Positions 10,930 to 19,466 of a stretch of DNA of 64,000 nt are shown one piece after another (position 1 is the stretch's first letter; each line of letters begins with the position of its first letter). Source of the stretch: Nocardia seriolae NBRC 15557 (GTDB taxonomy: Bacteria > Actinomycetota > Actinomycetes > Mycobacteriales > Mycobacteriaceae); contig NZ_BJWY01000002.1 in the NCBI RefSeq assembly GCF_007990715.1, positions 1 to 64,000 on the forward strand, written 5' to 3'. A model generated the notes under the pieces. It was not told where the DNA came from and ran no database searches. It saw nothing but the letters and a program-made list of their open reading frames with translations. The position numbers and the translations under genes were made by a program.

Positions 10930-11487
10930 TTACCTTCCGACCCCGATGCCGGCGTTCGCGTCCAGTTCCGCGAGGAACCGGTCGATCGACGCCGCCTGCT
11001 TGGCCTCGTCGGCCACCGACTGACCGATGATCTTCTCGGCCAGGTCGACCGCGGTGCGGCCCAGCTCGGACCGCAGCTCGGTCACGATCTGCTGGCGCTG
11101 CGCCTCCAGCTGCGAGTGACCCGCGGCCACGATGCGATCGGCTTCGGCCTGGGCCTCGGCGCGCATCGAGGCGAGGATGGTCTGGCCCTGGGTGCGGGCC
11201 TCCTCGCGGATCCGGGCAGCCTCGAGGCGAGCCTCGGCCAGCTGCTCCTGGTACTGCTGCAGGGTGGCCTGCGCCTCGGCCTGCACGGCCTCGGCCTTGG
11301 CGATACCGCCCTCGATCTTCTGGGAACGCTCGTCCAGCACCTTGGTCAGGCGCGGAACGACGTACTTGCCGAAGACGAAGGCGATAACGATGAAGACGAC
11401 CGCAGACCAGAAAATGTCATACGGCTCCGGGATGAGGGGGTTGACGTCGTCCGACCCCTCAGCCGCGAGCAAAGCGATGCTGTTCAT
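10930..11487 (-). CDS. atpF: ATP synthase b subunit (AtpF)
   Basis: Subunit b forms the peripheral stalk of the Fo stator. The 185 residues show one transmembrane helix ([19 protein letters not shown], about 26-44). A long, highly charged helical region rich in Ala, Glu, Gln and Arg follows, typical of the right-handed coiled coil. It sits between atpE and atpH; a single b gene implies a homodimeric stalk. Confidence 0.96.
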   Translation of the reverse strand: MNSIALLAAEGSDDVNPLIPEPYDIFWSAVVFIVIAFVFGKYVVPRLTKVLDERSQKIEGGIAKAEAVQAEAQATLQQYQEQLAEARLEAARIREEARTQGQTILASMRAEAQAEADRIVAAGHSQLEAQRQQIVTELRSELGRTAVDLAEKIIGQSVADEAKQAASIDRFLAELDANAGIGVGR

Positions 11488-11515
11488 CGTTGATTCCTAG
11501 TCTTTCGAGCCGGAA

Positions 11516-12614
<1,099 letters not shown>

Positions 12615-12629
12615 AATGGTGACGCTCAG

Positions 12630-12979
12630 CGTTCTCTCCCGTGGTCGGAACGCAGAAGATAGTTTTCTCCCGCGGTTCGATCGGACATTGACGATCTGGT
12701 GGGTCGACTCAGGTCGGCTCGAAGTTCGTCAGCAGCTGTGGCGGTCACGCCCTGGCGTCTGTACGCGCGTCGGCGACATCGTCGACGGTGCAGAACCGGT
12801 GACCCGAAGGGCCCGGTACGGCTGTAAGCATAACCTGCTCTCAGGCGGGTCTCAGGCGACCCCCCTGTTGATTCGGTTGACTACAGGTAAAGAGTTTATC
12901 AAGTTATCTACGACATTGCGTAGGGGGTCGGTGAAACCCGTGGTGAACGGTGTTTCGCCGGGTCGCGCGCGCCGCGAAA
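12630..12979. other. 350-base gap upstream of atpB
   Basis: No convincing gene is seen on either strand between atpB and the AtpI-like gene. It contains two direct copies of TCTCAGGCG (about 12839-12858) and an AT-richer patch (about 12885-12925) that could hold an atp promoter, but no clear -35/-10 pair can be assigned. Confidence 0.5.
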
Positions 12980-13408
12980 CTACAGGTCACGCTCCACTTC
13001 GACGGTCGGAACCCGTTGGCGCAGAAGGCCGTAGGTCTCCGCCCCGAGCACGATCAGCAGGGCCGCGATCACCGTGAAGAACAGCGAGTAGCGGTTGTAG
13101 AAGTCGAACTGCTTGAGCACCGCGATGACAACCACTGCGAGCAGCAGCTTTCCGACCCAGCTGCCGAGCAGCACGATGCCCTGCAGGCCGGATTCGATCT
13201 TCGCGCTGAACAGCACGGACGCGGCGGTGGTGAGAATGAACGCACCGCCCAGGGCGGCCCCGATGAGGGCTCCCCAGAGGCCGGGCAGGCCCGCGAAGAC
13301 CGATGACAGGATGGCCGAAACCACAACCAGCACAGCCAAACCGGCGATGCCGTAGCGCAGCGCCGCACGTAGCGGGGCGTCGGGTCCGGGATGGGATGGC
13401 GTGCTCAC
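12980..13408 (-). CDS. AtpI-like membrane protein of the ATP synthase locus
   Basis: A 142-residue protein with four predicted transmembrane helices (about residues 17-40, 45-66, 72-95 and 103-125 of the GTG-started chain). Its position just upstream of atpB and its shape match AtpI/Rv1303, thought to assist c-ring assembly or cation supply. The reading frame is open further upstream, but that part overlaps the wecA end and is arginine-rich, so the GTG giving VSTPSHPGPDAP is preferred. Function is inferred from synteny. Confidence 0.85.
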   Translation of the reverse strand: MSTPSHPGPDAPLRAALRYGIAGLAVLVVVSAILSSVFAGLPGLWGALIGAALGGAFILTTAASVLFSAKIESGLQGIVLLGSWVGKLLLAVVVIAVLKQFDFYNRYSLFFTVIAALLIVLGAETYGLLRQRVPTVEVERDL

Positions 13409-13419
13409 GGTCAGCAACT

Positions 13420-14613
13420 CTACCCGGCGGCGTTCTCGCGATCGTGGGGCGGTTTGCGGGTCGGGCTCCGCAACTCCCGCCAGGACGGGACCGCGGTCAC
13501 GATGAGCGCGAAAACCAGTCCAGCCGCGAAGCCCAGCACGACCAATGTCCGATCCGAGATCAACGAGGTGCCGACCGCGCCGAATGCGAAGACACTCACC
13601 CACAGATAGATCACCAGCACCACGCGGCGCTGGGAATGCCCGATCTGCAGCAAACGGTGATGCAGATGCATTTTGTCCGGAGTGGAAAAACTCACACCGG
13701 CGCGAACTCGGCGGACCACCGCCAATACAAGATCAAGTACCGGAATGAACATCACCGCACCCACCAGCAACAACGGTGACAACAGACCCACGATGTCGCG
13801 CGGGCCGTAACCCTGCAGCGGAATTCGCCCGGAAGCGCCGGTGGACACCGCGGCCAGCATCAATCCGATGAGCATGGAACCGGTGTCGCCCATGAAAATC
13901 CGGGCCGGTGAGAAATTGTGCGGCAGAAATCCCAGGCACGCGCCCGCCAGCGCGGCGGCCAGCAACGCGGGCGGATAGGTGTCGGTGGAACCGCCGACCT
14001 CATAGAGCAAACCCACGGTGAACACGAAAACCGCGACGGCGGCGATGAAGCCGAGGCCCGCGGCCAAACCGTCCAGGCCGTCCACGAAATTCATGGCATT
14101 CACGACGGTGACGGTGATGCCGACGGTCACCAGACCGCCCTGCAGCGGATCCAGCACCACGGTTTCGTTGGTGAAGGGGTTGTAGATGGCCACCCAGCTC
14201 AGGCCCATCACCGCCATCACGCCCGCGGCGGTGATCTGGCCGACCAGCTTGGTCAGCCAGTCCAGGCCCCAGCGGTCGTCGATGATGCCGACCAGCACGA
14301 TGAGCGTCGCCGCGGCCAGCACCGCGGGAATGTCCTTGGGATAGTCGAAGCCGCGGCGCAGGGCGGGCAGCTGGTGCGCGAACAGCACGGCCGCCACCAG
14401 GCCCAGGTAGATGCCCATGCCGCCCATGCGCGGAATCGGCTTCACGTGCACATCGCGCTCGCGCGGAATGGCCACCGCGCCGAAAGCGATGGCCAGCACC
14501 CGGATTCCACCGGTGGTCAGGAAGGCGATGACCGTGGCGACGAGCAGCACCAGCAACAGCTCCCGCAGCGGGACGACCGCGCCCTGGCTGAATACGCCCT
14601 GACTCAGCAGCAT
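13420..14613 (-). CDS. wecA: polyprenyl-phosphate GlcNAc-1-phosphate transferase (WecA/MraY superfamily)
   Basis: The enzyme moves a sugar-1-phosphate from a UDP-sugar to decaprenyl- or undecaprenyl-phosphate at the inner membrane. The 397 residues hold about ten or eleven transmembrane helices. Superfamily motifs are PRMGGMG, VVNAMNFVDGLDGLAAG, the catalytic NFSPARIFMGDTGS and HLHHRLLQIGHSQ. The last resembles WecA more than MraY. The M. tuberculosis equivalent (Rv1302) makes the decaprenyl-GlcNAc used for arabinogalactan linkage. It starts 11 bases after the sua5 stop. Confidence 0.93.
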   Translation of the reverse strand: MLLSQGVFSQGAVVPLRELLLVLLVATVIAFLTTGGIRVLAIAFGAVAIPRERDVHVKPIPRMGGMGIYLGLVAAVLFAHQLPALRRGFDYPKDIPAVLAAATLIVLVGIIDDRWGLDWLTKLVGQITAAGVMAVMGLSWVAIYNPFTNETVVLDPLQGGLVTVGITVTVVNAMNFVDGLDGLAAGLGFIAAVAVFVFTVGLLYEVGGSTDTYPPALLAAALAGACLGFLPHNFSPARIFMGDTGSMLIGLMLAAVSTGASGRIPLQGYGPRDIVGLLSPLLLVGAVMFIPVLDLVLAVVRRVRAGVSFSTPDKMHLHHRLLQIGHSQRRVVLVIYLWVSVFAFGAVGTSLISDRTLVVLGFAAGLVFALIVTAVPSWRELRSPTRKPPHDRENAAG

Positions 14614-14624
14614 TTAACGGGCCG

Positions 14625-15299
14625 TCACCGCGCGTCGTCCTGGCGGAGCTCCTCGGGCGACATGCCGAGCACCTCCGCGAGTTTCTCGACCGGCACCGCG
14701 CCTTCGCGCAGCACGCGCGGGGTATCCGAGGTCAGATCGACGATCGTGGACGCCACCGCGTGATCGGCCGGACCGCCGTCGAGGTACACCCCGACCAGCT
14801 CCCCCAGCTGCGCCTGCGCCTCGGCCACCGTGGTGGCGGGCGGCTGCCCGGAGACGTTCGCACTCGACACCGCCAGCGGGCCGACCTCGCGCAGCAGCTC
14901 CAGCGCCACCGGGTGCAGCGGCATCCGCAGCATCACCGTGCCCCGCGCGTCGCCCAGATCCCACGCCAGCGAAGGCGCTTGCTGCACAACCAGACTCAGC
15001 CCACCCGGCCAGAAGGCCCGGATCAGCTCGCGGGCCTGCGGCCGCACCGAGAAGACGAGCCCGTCGATGGTGTTCCAGGACCCGACCAGCACCGGCACCG
15101 GCATGTCCCGGCCCCTGCGCTTGGCGGCCAGCAGCGCGCTCACCGCCTGACTGTCGAACGCGTCGGCGGCGAGCCCATAGAGCGTGTCAGTCGGGATGAC
15201 GGCCAACCGCCCGGACTTCAGCGTGCTGCGCGCGGCATTCAGACCGGCGGCACGGGAGTCGGGATCGGCACAGTCGTAGACGGTACTCACGGCTGACAT
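14625..15299 (-). CDS. sua5: L-threonylcarbamoyladenylate synthase (Sua5/YrdC/TsaC family)
   Basis: The protein makes threonylcarbamoyl-AMP from threonine, bicarbonate and ATP for the t6A37 modification of ANN-reading tRNAs. About 224 residues cover the YrdC domain: GRLAVIPTDTLYGLAADAF, AKRRGRDMPVPVLVGS and AVSSANVSGQPP are diagnostic. The gene matches Rv1301 in sequence and place, between prmC and wecA. ATG is used; a GTG three codons later is possible. It is divergent to the DUF427 gene. Confidence 0.94.
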   Translation of the reverse strand: MSAVSTVYDCADPDSRAAGLNAARSTLKSGRLAVIPTDTLYGLAADAFDSQAVSALLAAKRRGRDMPVPVLVGSWNTIDGLVFSVRPQARELIRAFWPGGLSLVVQQAPSLAWDLGDARGTVMLRMPLHPVALELLREVGPLAVSSANVSGQPPATTVAEAQAQLGELVGVYLDGGPADHAVASTIVDLTSDTPRVLREGAVPVEKLAEVLGMSPEELRQDDAR

Positions 15300-15390
15300 C
15301 TTGGCACGGGACGCTCGGCGTGCCACTGTCGCGCCGGGTTTCGGACGCGATTCGGTCGTATCCTCGGGCTGGACGAAGGAGGCACGGCCC

Positions 15391-15684
15391 ATGATTCGTG
15401 CGATTTGGAACGGGGCGGTCATCGCCGAGGCCGATTCGACCGTCGAGGTCGAGGGCAATCAGTACTTTCCGGTCGATTCGCTGAAGCTCGAATACTTCAG
15501 CGAGAGCTCCCACCACACGGTCTGCCCATGGAAGGGCATCGCGAGCTACTACACCGTCACGGTCGACGGTGCGGAGAACCCGAACGCGGCCTGGTACTAC
15601 CCCCACCCGAGTCCCCTGGCTCGCAAGATCAAGAACCACGTGGCCTTCTGGCACGGGGTGGAGATCGAGAACCTGCCGGGGTAA
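15391..15684 (+). CDS. DUF427 domain protein
   Basis: A 97-residue single-domain protein with the DUF427 hallmarks: VEVEGNQYFPVDSL, CPWKGIASYY and a C-terminal AFWHGVEIE. AAGGAGG nine bases before the ATG fixes the start. DUF427 is common in actinobacteria and its biochemical role is unknown. This gene is an insertion, on the opposite strand, into the otherwise conserved prmC-sua5 pair. It converges on prmC with only three bases between the stops. Confidence 0.92.
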   Translation: MIRAIWNGAVIAEADSTVEVEGNQYFPVDSLKLEYFSESSHHTVCPWKGIASYYTVTVDGAENPNAAWYYPHPSPLARKIKNHVAFWHGVEIENLPG

Positions 15685-15687
15685 CCG

Positions 15688-16566
15688 TCAGCCGGCGGTG
15701 CGGCGAGCCACCACGAAGCGCGGCTTCCCGGCCAGGTCGGGGTGCTCGACGATATCGGCGAATCCGCCGTGCGCGGCGAAGAGGGCGGCCACACCCGAGC
15801 CATTGGTGTCGTCGTGTTCGATTGCCGCCGCACCGTTTTCGCGGAGCAGGCGGGCGATGTTCGGGATCATGGGGCGGATGACGGACAGGCCGTCGGGGCC
15901 ACCGAAGAGGGCGCGGTGGGGATCGTGGTCCATGACCTCGGGATCGAGCTGGGCGTCCTCGGGGATGTAGGGCGGGTTCGAGACGACCACGTCGACTCGG
16001 CCGTCGAGGTGCTCGAGGATGGTCGGGTCGGTGACATCGCCCGCGTGCAGGTCGATCGGGGTGTCGCCCTCGTCGGCCAGTTGCAGGGCGTTGCGGCGGG
16101 CCCAGGCGAGGGCCTCGGCGTCGAGTTCCACGGCGTGGACCTGGGCGTCGGGGCGGGCGTGGGCGATGGCCAGCGCGAGCGCCCCGGATCCGGTGCACAG
16201 GTCCACCACGATGGGCTGATGTTCGTGGCCGAGCTGTTCGAGCTGGGCCAGGGCCCAGGCGAACAGCAATTCCGTCTCCGGGCGCGGCACGAAGACGCCG
16301 GGGCCGACCGCGAGATCGATCTCACCCATTGCCGCGGTGCCCGTAAGGTGTTGCAGCGGAAAGCGTTCCGCACGCCGGGCGACCAGCTTGCGGTACTCCT
16401 CCAGCTGGTCGGGGGTGAGCATCGGCATGAGCGCCAGCCGACCCCGGTCGACGCCCAGCACATGTGCCGCAAGGTGTTCCGCGTCCGCCTGGGGGCTGGG
16501 GACCCCGGCCTTCGCCAGGATCTCGGCGGCCTCTCGAATAGCCGGTCGCAAAGGTGCACGACTCAC
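15688..16566 (-). CDS. prmC: release factor glutamine N5-methyltransferase (PrmC/HemK)
   Basis: PrmC methylates the Gln of the GGQ motif in peptide-chain release factors. The protein has an N-terminal helical domain and then a SAM-binding Rossmann fold: PRPETELL, VVDLCTGSGALALA and the catalytic SNPPYIP. It ends with EHDDTNGSG and AGKPRFVVA. The GTG giving VSRAPLRPAIREA is preferred because an AAGG-type site lies before it and homologues begin there; a GTG nine codons upstream is the longer option. Its substrate gene prfA lies upstream on the same strand, separated by the acetyltransferase. Confidence 0.93.
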   Translation of the reverse strand: MSRAPLRPAIREAAEILAKAGVPSPQADAEHLAAHVLGVDRGRLALMPMLTPDQLEEYRKLVARRAERFPLQHLTGTAAMGEIDLAVGPGVFVPRPETELLFAWALAQLEQLGHEHQPIVVDLCTGSGALALAIAHARPDAQVHAVELDAEALAWARRNALQLADEGDTPIDLHAGDVTDPTILEHLDGRVDVVVSNPPYIPEDAQLDPEVMDHDPHRALFGGPDGLSVIRPMIPNIARLLRENGAAAIEHDDTNGSGVAALFAAHGGFADIVEHPDLAGKPRFVVARRTAG

Positions 16567-16668
16567 GATTTGCAGCCTTTCTTCCCCACGCACATGCTCG
16601 CACGAAATTGTTTGCCCCGAACCGTCTCCCGCCCAACCTGGCGCGCGCCGACGGCACCGGGCGTGGCG

Positions 16669-17115
16669 TCAGAGCTTTTTGCGGTAGTACACCACTCGCT
16701 CGCGCTCCTCGAAGCCGTTGGCCTGGTGGAAGCGGTGGGCGACGGCGTTCGCGAGCAGGGCGTCGGAGCCGAGTTCGGTGCAGCCGACCGAGCGTCCCCA
16801 CTCCTCGACCGCGCCGCAGAGCGCGCCCGACAGCCCGTGCAGCCGGTGGCCGGGAGCCACGAAGATGCCTTCCAGGAAGGCCACCGGCGAAGTGTCGCAG
16901 CCGTTCACGTAGTCGTGGCGGATGCTGGCCTCGGCGTATCCGACGGGTTCACCGTCCTCGGTGCGGGCCACCAGGATGACGGCTTCGGGGTCGGCGACCT
17001 GTTCGGCCAGTTCGGCGCGGTGTCCCGCTTCGTCCAGGGTCGGCCACAGCGCGTACCGCAGCGCCGCCGCCGCGTCGATGGCGTCGGCGGTCACCCGTTC
17101 GATACGCGTGTCCAT
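16669..17115 (-). CDS. AAC(6')-I-like aminoglycoside N-acetyltransferase (GNAT)
   Basis: A 148-residue GNAT acetyltransferase. The central block HDYVNGCDTSPVAFLEG, the acetyl-CoA-binding region VAPGHRLHGLSGAL, the stretch GCTELGSDALLANAVAHRFH and the tail FEERERVVYYRKKL closely resemble chromosomal AAC(6')-I enzymes that acetylate the 6'-amino group of aminoglycosides. This resemblance is from family knowledge, not a search. The canonical R/Q-x-x-G-x-G/A loop is altered (HRLHGLSG). It interrupts the usual prfA-prmC neighbourhood. The natural substrate could be something else. Confidence 0.75.
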   Translation of the reverse strand: MDTRIERVTADAIDAAAALRYALWPTLDEAGHRAELAEQVADPEAVILVARTEDGEPVGYAEASIRHDYVNGCDTSPVAFLEGIFVAPGHRLHGLSGALCGAVEEWGRSVGCTELGSDALLANAVAHRFHQANGFEERERVVYYRKKL

Positions 17116-17125
17116 GGCCTGCGCC

Positions 17126-18205
17126 TTACTCCGCCGCCAGACGGGCCGCGCGGTCCGCCTCGCCGAGGGCGTTGAACAGGTCGTCGAGATTGCCGTCCAG
17201 CACCGAATCCAGGTTGTGCGCCTTGAAGCCGATGCGGTGATCGGCGATGCGGTTCTCCGGGAAGTTGTAGGTGCGGATGCGCTCGGAGCGGTCCACGGTG
17301 CGGATCTGGGTGGCGCGACCGGCGGCCGCGTCCTGCTCGGCCTGCTCCTCGGCCAGCGCCTGCAGGCGCGCGGCGAGGACCTGCTTGGCGCGAATCTTGT
17401 TCTGCAGCTGGGACCGTTCGTTCTGACAGGTCACCACCAGTCCGGTGGGCAGGTGGGTGATGCGCACGGCGGAGTCGGTGGTGTTGACGCCCTGGCCGCC
17501 CTTGCCGGAGGACCGGTACACGTCGATGCGCAGGTCCTTCTCGTCGATCTCGACTTCCTCGACCTCGTCGGGCTCCGGATACACCAGCACGCCCGCGGCC
17601 GAAGTGTGAATGCGCCCTTGGGATTCGGTGACCGGCACGCGCTGCACGCGGTGCACGCCGCCCTCCCACTTGAGCTTGGACCAGACGCCGTCGCGGCTGG
17701 CCTCCTTGCTCTTGATGGAGAAGCTGGCATCCTTGTACCCGTCCAGATCGGAGTAGGTGACGCCGAGCACCTCGACCTTCCAGCCGTGGCGTTCCGCGTA
17801 ACGCAGGTACATGCGGGCCAGATCGGAGGCGAACAGCGCCGACTCCTCGCCGCCCTCACCGGATTTCACCTCAAGGATGACATCGTCGCCGTCGTGCGGG
17901 TCGCGCGGCGCGAGCAGGTCGGTGAGCTGCTTGTCCAGCTCCAGCACCTGCTCCTCGAGCCCGGGCACCTCGGCCGCGAAGGACGCGTCGTCGGCCGCGA
18001 GCTCCTTGGCCGCCGACAGATCCTCGCGCGCGGTCTTCAGCTTGTTGTAGGTGGCCATGATCGGCCCGAGCTCGGCGAAACGCTTGCCGACTCGACGCGC
18101 CGCGCCCGGGTCATTGTGCAGCGAAGGGTCGGCGAGCTGGCTTTCCAGCCCCTGGTACTCGGCCAGGATGTCGTCGATCGCGTTGGGGGCCGTCTTGTCG
18201 GCCAT
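17126..18205 (-). CDS. prfA: peptide chain release factor 1 (PrfA)
   Basis: RF1 reads UAA and UAG at the ribosomal A-site and triggers peptide release. The 359 residues include the catalytic [17 protein letters not shown] (GGQ at about residues 236-238) and the C-terminal family block [21 protein letters not shown]. An AGAAGGAG site lies ten bases upstream of the ATG. PrmC, which methylates the GGQ Gln, is encoded two genes downstream. Confidence 0.97.
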   Translation of the reverse strand: MADKTAPNAIDDILAEYQGLESQLADPSLHNDPGAARRVGKRFAELGPIMATYNKLKTAREDLSAAKELAADDASFAAEVPGLEEQVLELDKQLTDLLAPRDPHDGDDVILEVKSGEGGEESALFASDLARMYLRYAERHGWKVEVLGVTYSDLDGYKDASFSIKSKEASRDGVWSKLKWEGGVHRVQRVPVTESQGRIHTSAAGVLVYPEPDEVEEVEIDEKDLRIDVYRSSGKGGQGVNTTDSAVRITHLPTGLVVTCQNERSQLQNKIRAKQVLAARLQALAEEQAEQDAAAGRATQIRTVDRSERIRTYNFPENRIADHRIGFKAHNLDSVLDGNLDDLFNALGEADRAARLAAE

Positions 18206-18265
18206 CGCGAATGCTCCTTCTGTAGGACTAATTGGCTTCTAGTTTCCATGACGCCCAACCCGCAA

Positions 18266-18377
18266 GGTTCGCGGCCCGGCTCGGTCTGGACTGCGGCTTG
18301 ATAGACCTCCGCCTTGGAGCGGGGGAGCGAAGCGGAGGAGCGGAGGAGGGAAGACCGAGCTTGCAGGGCCGCGAACC
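18266..18377. repeat. long imperfect inverted repeat with internal direct repeats
   Basis: Two arm pairs, 18266-18276 with 18367-18377 (11 bp) and 18279-18287 with 18352-18360 (9 bp), form a 20-bp interrupted stem around a 64-base loop. GGAGCGAAGCGGAG occurs at 18324-18337 in the loop and again at 18383-18396 just outside. The element fills the prfA-rpmE gap and looks like a small non-coding repeat rather than a simple terminator. Confidence 0.7.
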
Positions 18378-18424
18378 AGCCCGGAGCGAAGCGGAGGGCA
18401 AATTGGACACAGTCCGGAAACGCA

Positions 18425-18461
18425 CCGACGCCCGGCCTGCTGAGAGCAGGACGGGCGTCGG
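18425..18461 (-). terminator. rpmE intrinsic terminator
   Basis: A perfect 10-bp GC-rich outer stem (18425-18434 with 18452-18461) encloses a 5-bp inner stem (18436-18440 with 18446-18450). It begins nine bases after the rpmE stop and is followed, on the minus strand, by GCGTTTCC. Confidence 0.8.
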
Positions 18462-18469
18462 CGGGACAG

Positions 18470-18694
18470 CTACTTGGCAGCCTTGGGGGCGCGCTTGCCG
18501 TAGCGGGCCTCGAAGCGAGCCACGCGGCCACCGGTGTCCAGAATCTTCTGCTTGCCCGTGTAGAACGGGTGGCACTGGGAGCAGACCTCGACCGTGATCT
18601 GGCCCGACTCCTTGGTGCTCTTGGTCTGGAAGGTGTTGCCGCAGCCGCACACGACCGTGGTGTCCACGTACGTGGGGTGAATTCCTGCCTTCAT
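18470..18694 (-). CDS. rpmE: 50S ribosomal protein L31 (RpmE), zinc-binding form
   Basis: A 74-residue ribosomal protein of the large subunit's central protuberance. Cysteines in CGCGNTF and [10 protein letters not shown] make this the zinc-containing (C+) form, which actinobacteria replace with a C-minus paralogue during zinc starvation. The ATG at [12 protein letters not shown] is chosen because AAAGGA lies just before it. The open frame upstream of that ATG is non-coding. It is followed by its own terminator, so it is probably monocistronic. Confidence 0.96.
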   Translation of the reverse strand: MKAGIHPTYVDTTVVCGCGNTFQTKSTKESGQITVEVCSQCHPFYTGKQKILDTGGRVARFEARYGKRAPKAAK

Positions 18695-19004
18695 GGGTGT
18701 CCTTTCGAAAGGCCTTGGGTCGCCTCGCGAACGCGGGACGTGAACCAAAACCGACTTAGGCATGGTTGCCGACGGAACAGTATATGCGGTGCTGTTGGGG
18801 TAGCCGCCGCGAGGGGTTCCAGCGTGCTCAACCCCCGGTACGTCCGGTTTGTTCCCCGGCGTCACCCCAAGAAACTAAGGGCACGCATATTCCGGGGGCT
18901 CGAGTGAGGCTGGAAGTCGAGTAGCTCGCTACTCAAGAATACGAACACCCGTGTTCATAGAGTTTTGTCCAGGTGAGAGTCACGCGACGATCGGAAGGAC
19001 AGCG
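18695..19004. promoter_or_regulatory. divergent regulatory region between rpmE and a small membrane-protein gene
   Basis: On the minus strand TATACT (18779-18784) is a good -10 for rpmE and implies a leader of about 78 bases; no strong -35 is seen. Nearer the plus-strand gene are two inverted repeats: GAGTAGC/GCTACTC (18919-18925, 18928-18934) and the 14-base GAACAC-CC-GTGTTC (18943-18956). No gene was found in these 310 bases. Confidence 0.5.
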
Positions 19005-19466
19005 GTGGCCAGGAAGGACGCGACGATCCGGGGGTCGGCATCCCCCGTGAGCGCGCAAGCCGGAACCGGGAGGGCAACCCGGCGGCGCGCGGAGATCGTC
19101 GCGGGCGGGGTCCTGATCACACTGTTCGTACTGGTCGCGCTCGGCTGGTGGATGGCTCCCGGAGAGTCCGGCAACGCGGTGGGGCCCCTGAACACGACCC
19201 CAATCCCACCGCGGGGGGGACGACACACTCACCTATATAGCGGTCACGGCACCGGACGTATCCGGTGCCGTGACCGCGCTCATTCTCGGCGTGCTCATCG
19301 CCGGTGGCGCCTTCATCGGGCTGTTCTTCTTCAGCCCGAATCCGATTGCGCGCCAGACTTATTCGTCGAGCGCACCCGGGGCGGTCTTGGAGACCGTCAT
19401 GAGGAACTCGACATTGCTCTTGGTCTTCTTCAACCGGTCGACCAGCAGGTCGATGGCCTGATGTGA
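19005..19466 (+). pseudogene. small membrane protein gene, possibly frameshifted
   Basis: A GTG start with GGAAGGA upstream opens a frame for about 70 plausible residues. These have a basic N-terminus and one transmembrane helix (IVAGGVLITLFVLVALGWWM). After PIPPRGG the frame turns arginine-rich and runs into the antisense of rho. The switch is at a run of seven G (19213-19219). One more G would stop translation at 19238-19240, directly before a hairpin. One fewer G would open a second hydrophobic segment (TALILGVLIAGGAFIGLFFF). A sequencing error, phase-variable tract or decayed gene are all possible. No family was recognised. Confidence 0.45.
19240..19277. terminator. 17-bp perfect hairpin between convergent rho and small gene
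   Basis: The arms 19240-19256 and 19261-19277 pair perfectly with a four-base loop (CGTA). It lies 81 bases beyond the rho stop and is followed on the minus strand by TATATAGG, so it probably terminates rho. It may also serve the plus-strand gene. Confidence 0.8.

Noticed and set aside
18943-18956. LexA/SOS box
   Set aside because: The GAAC and GTTC half-sites are six bases apart; the actinobacterial SOS box needs four.
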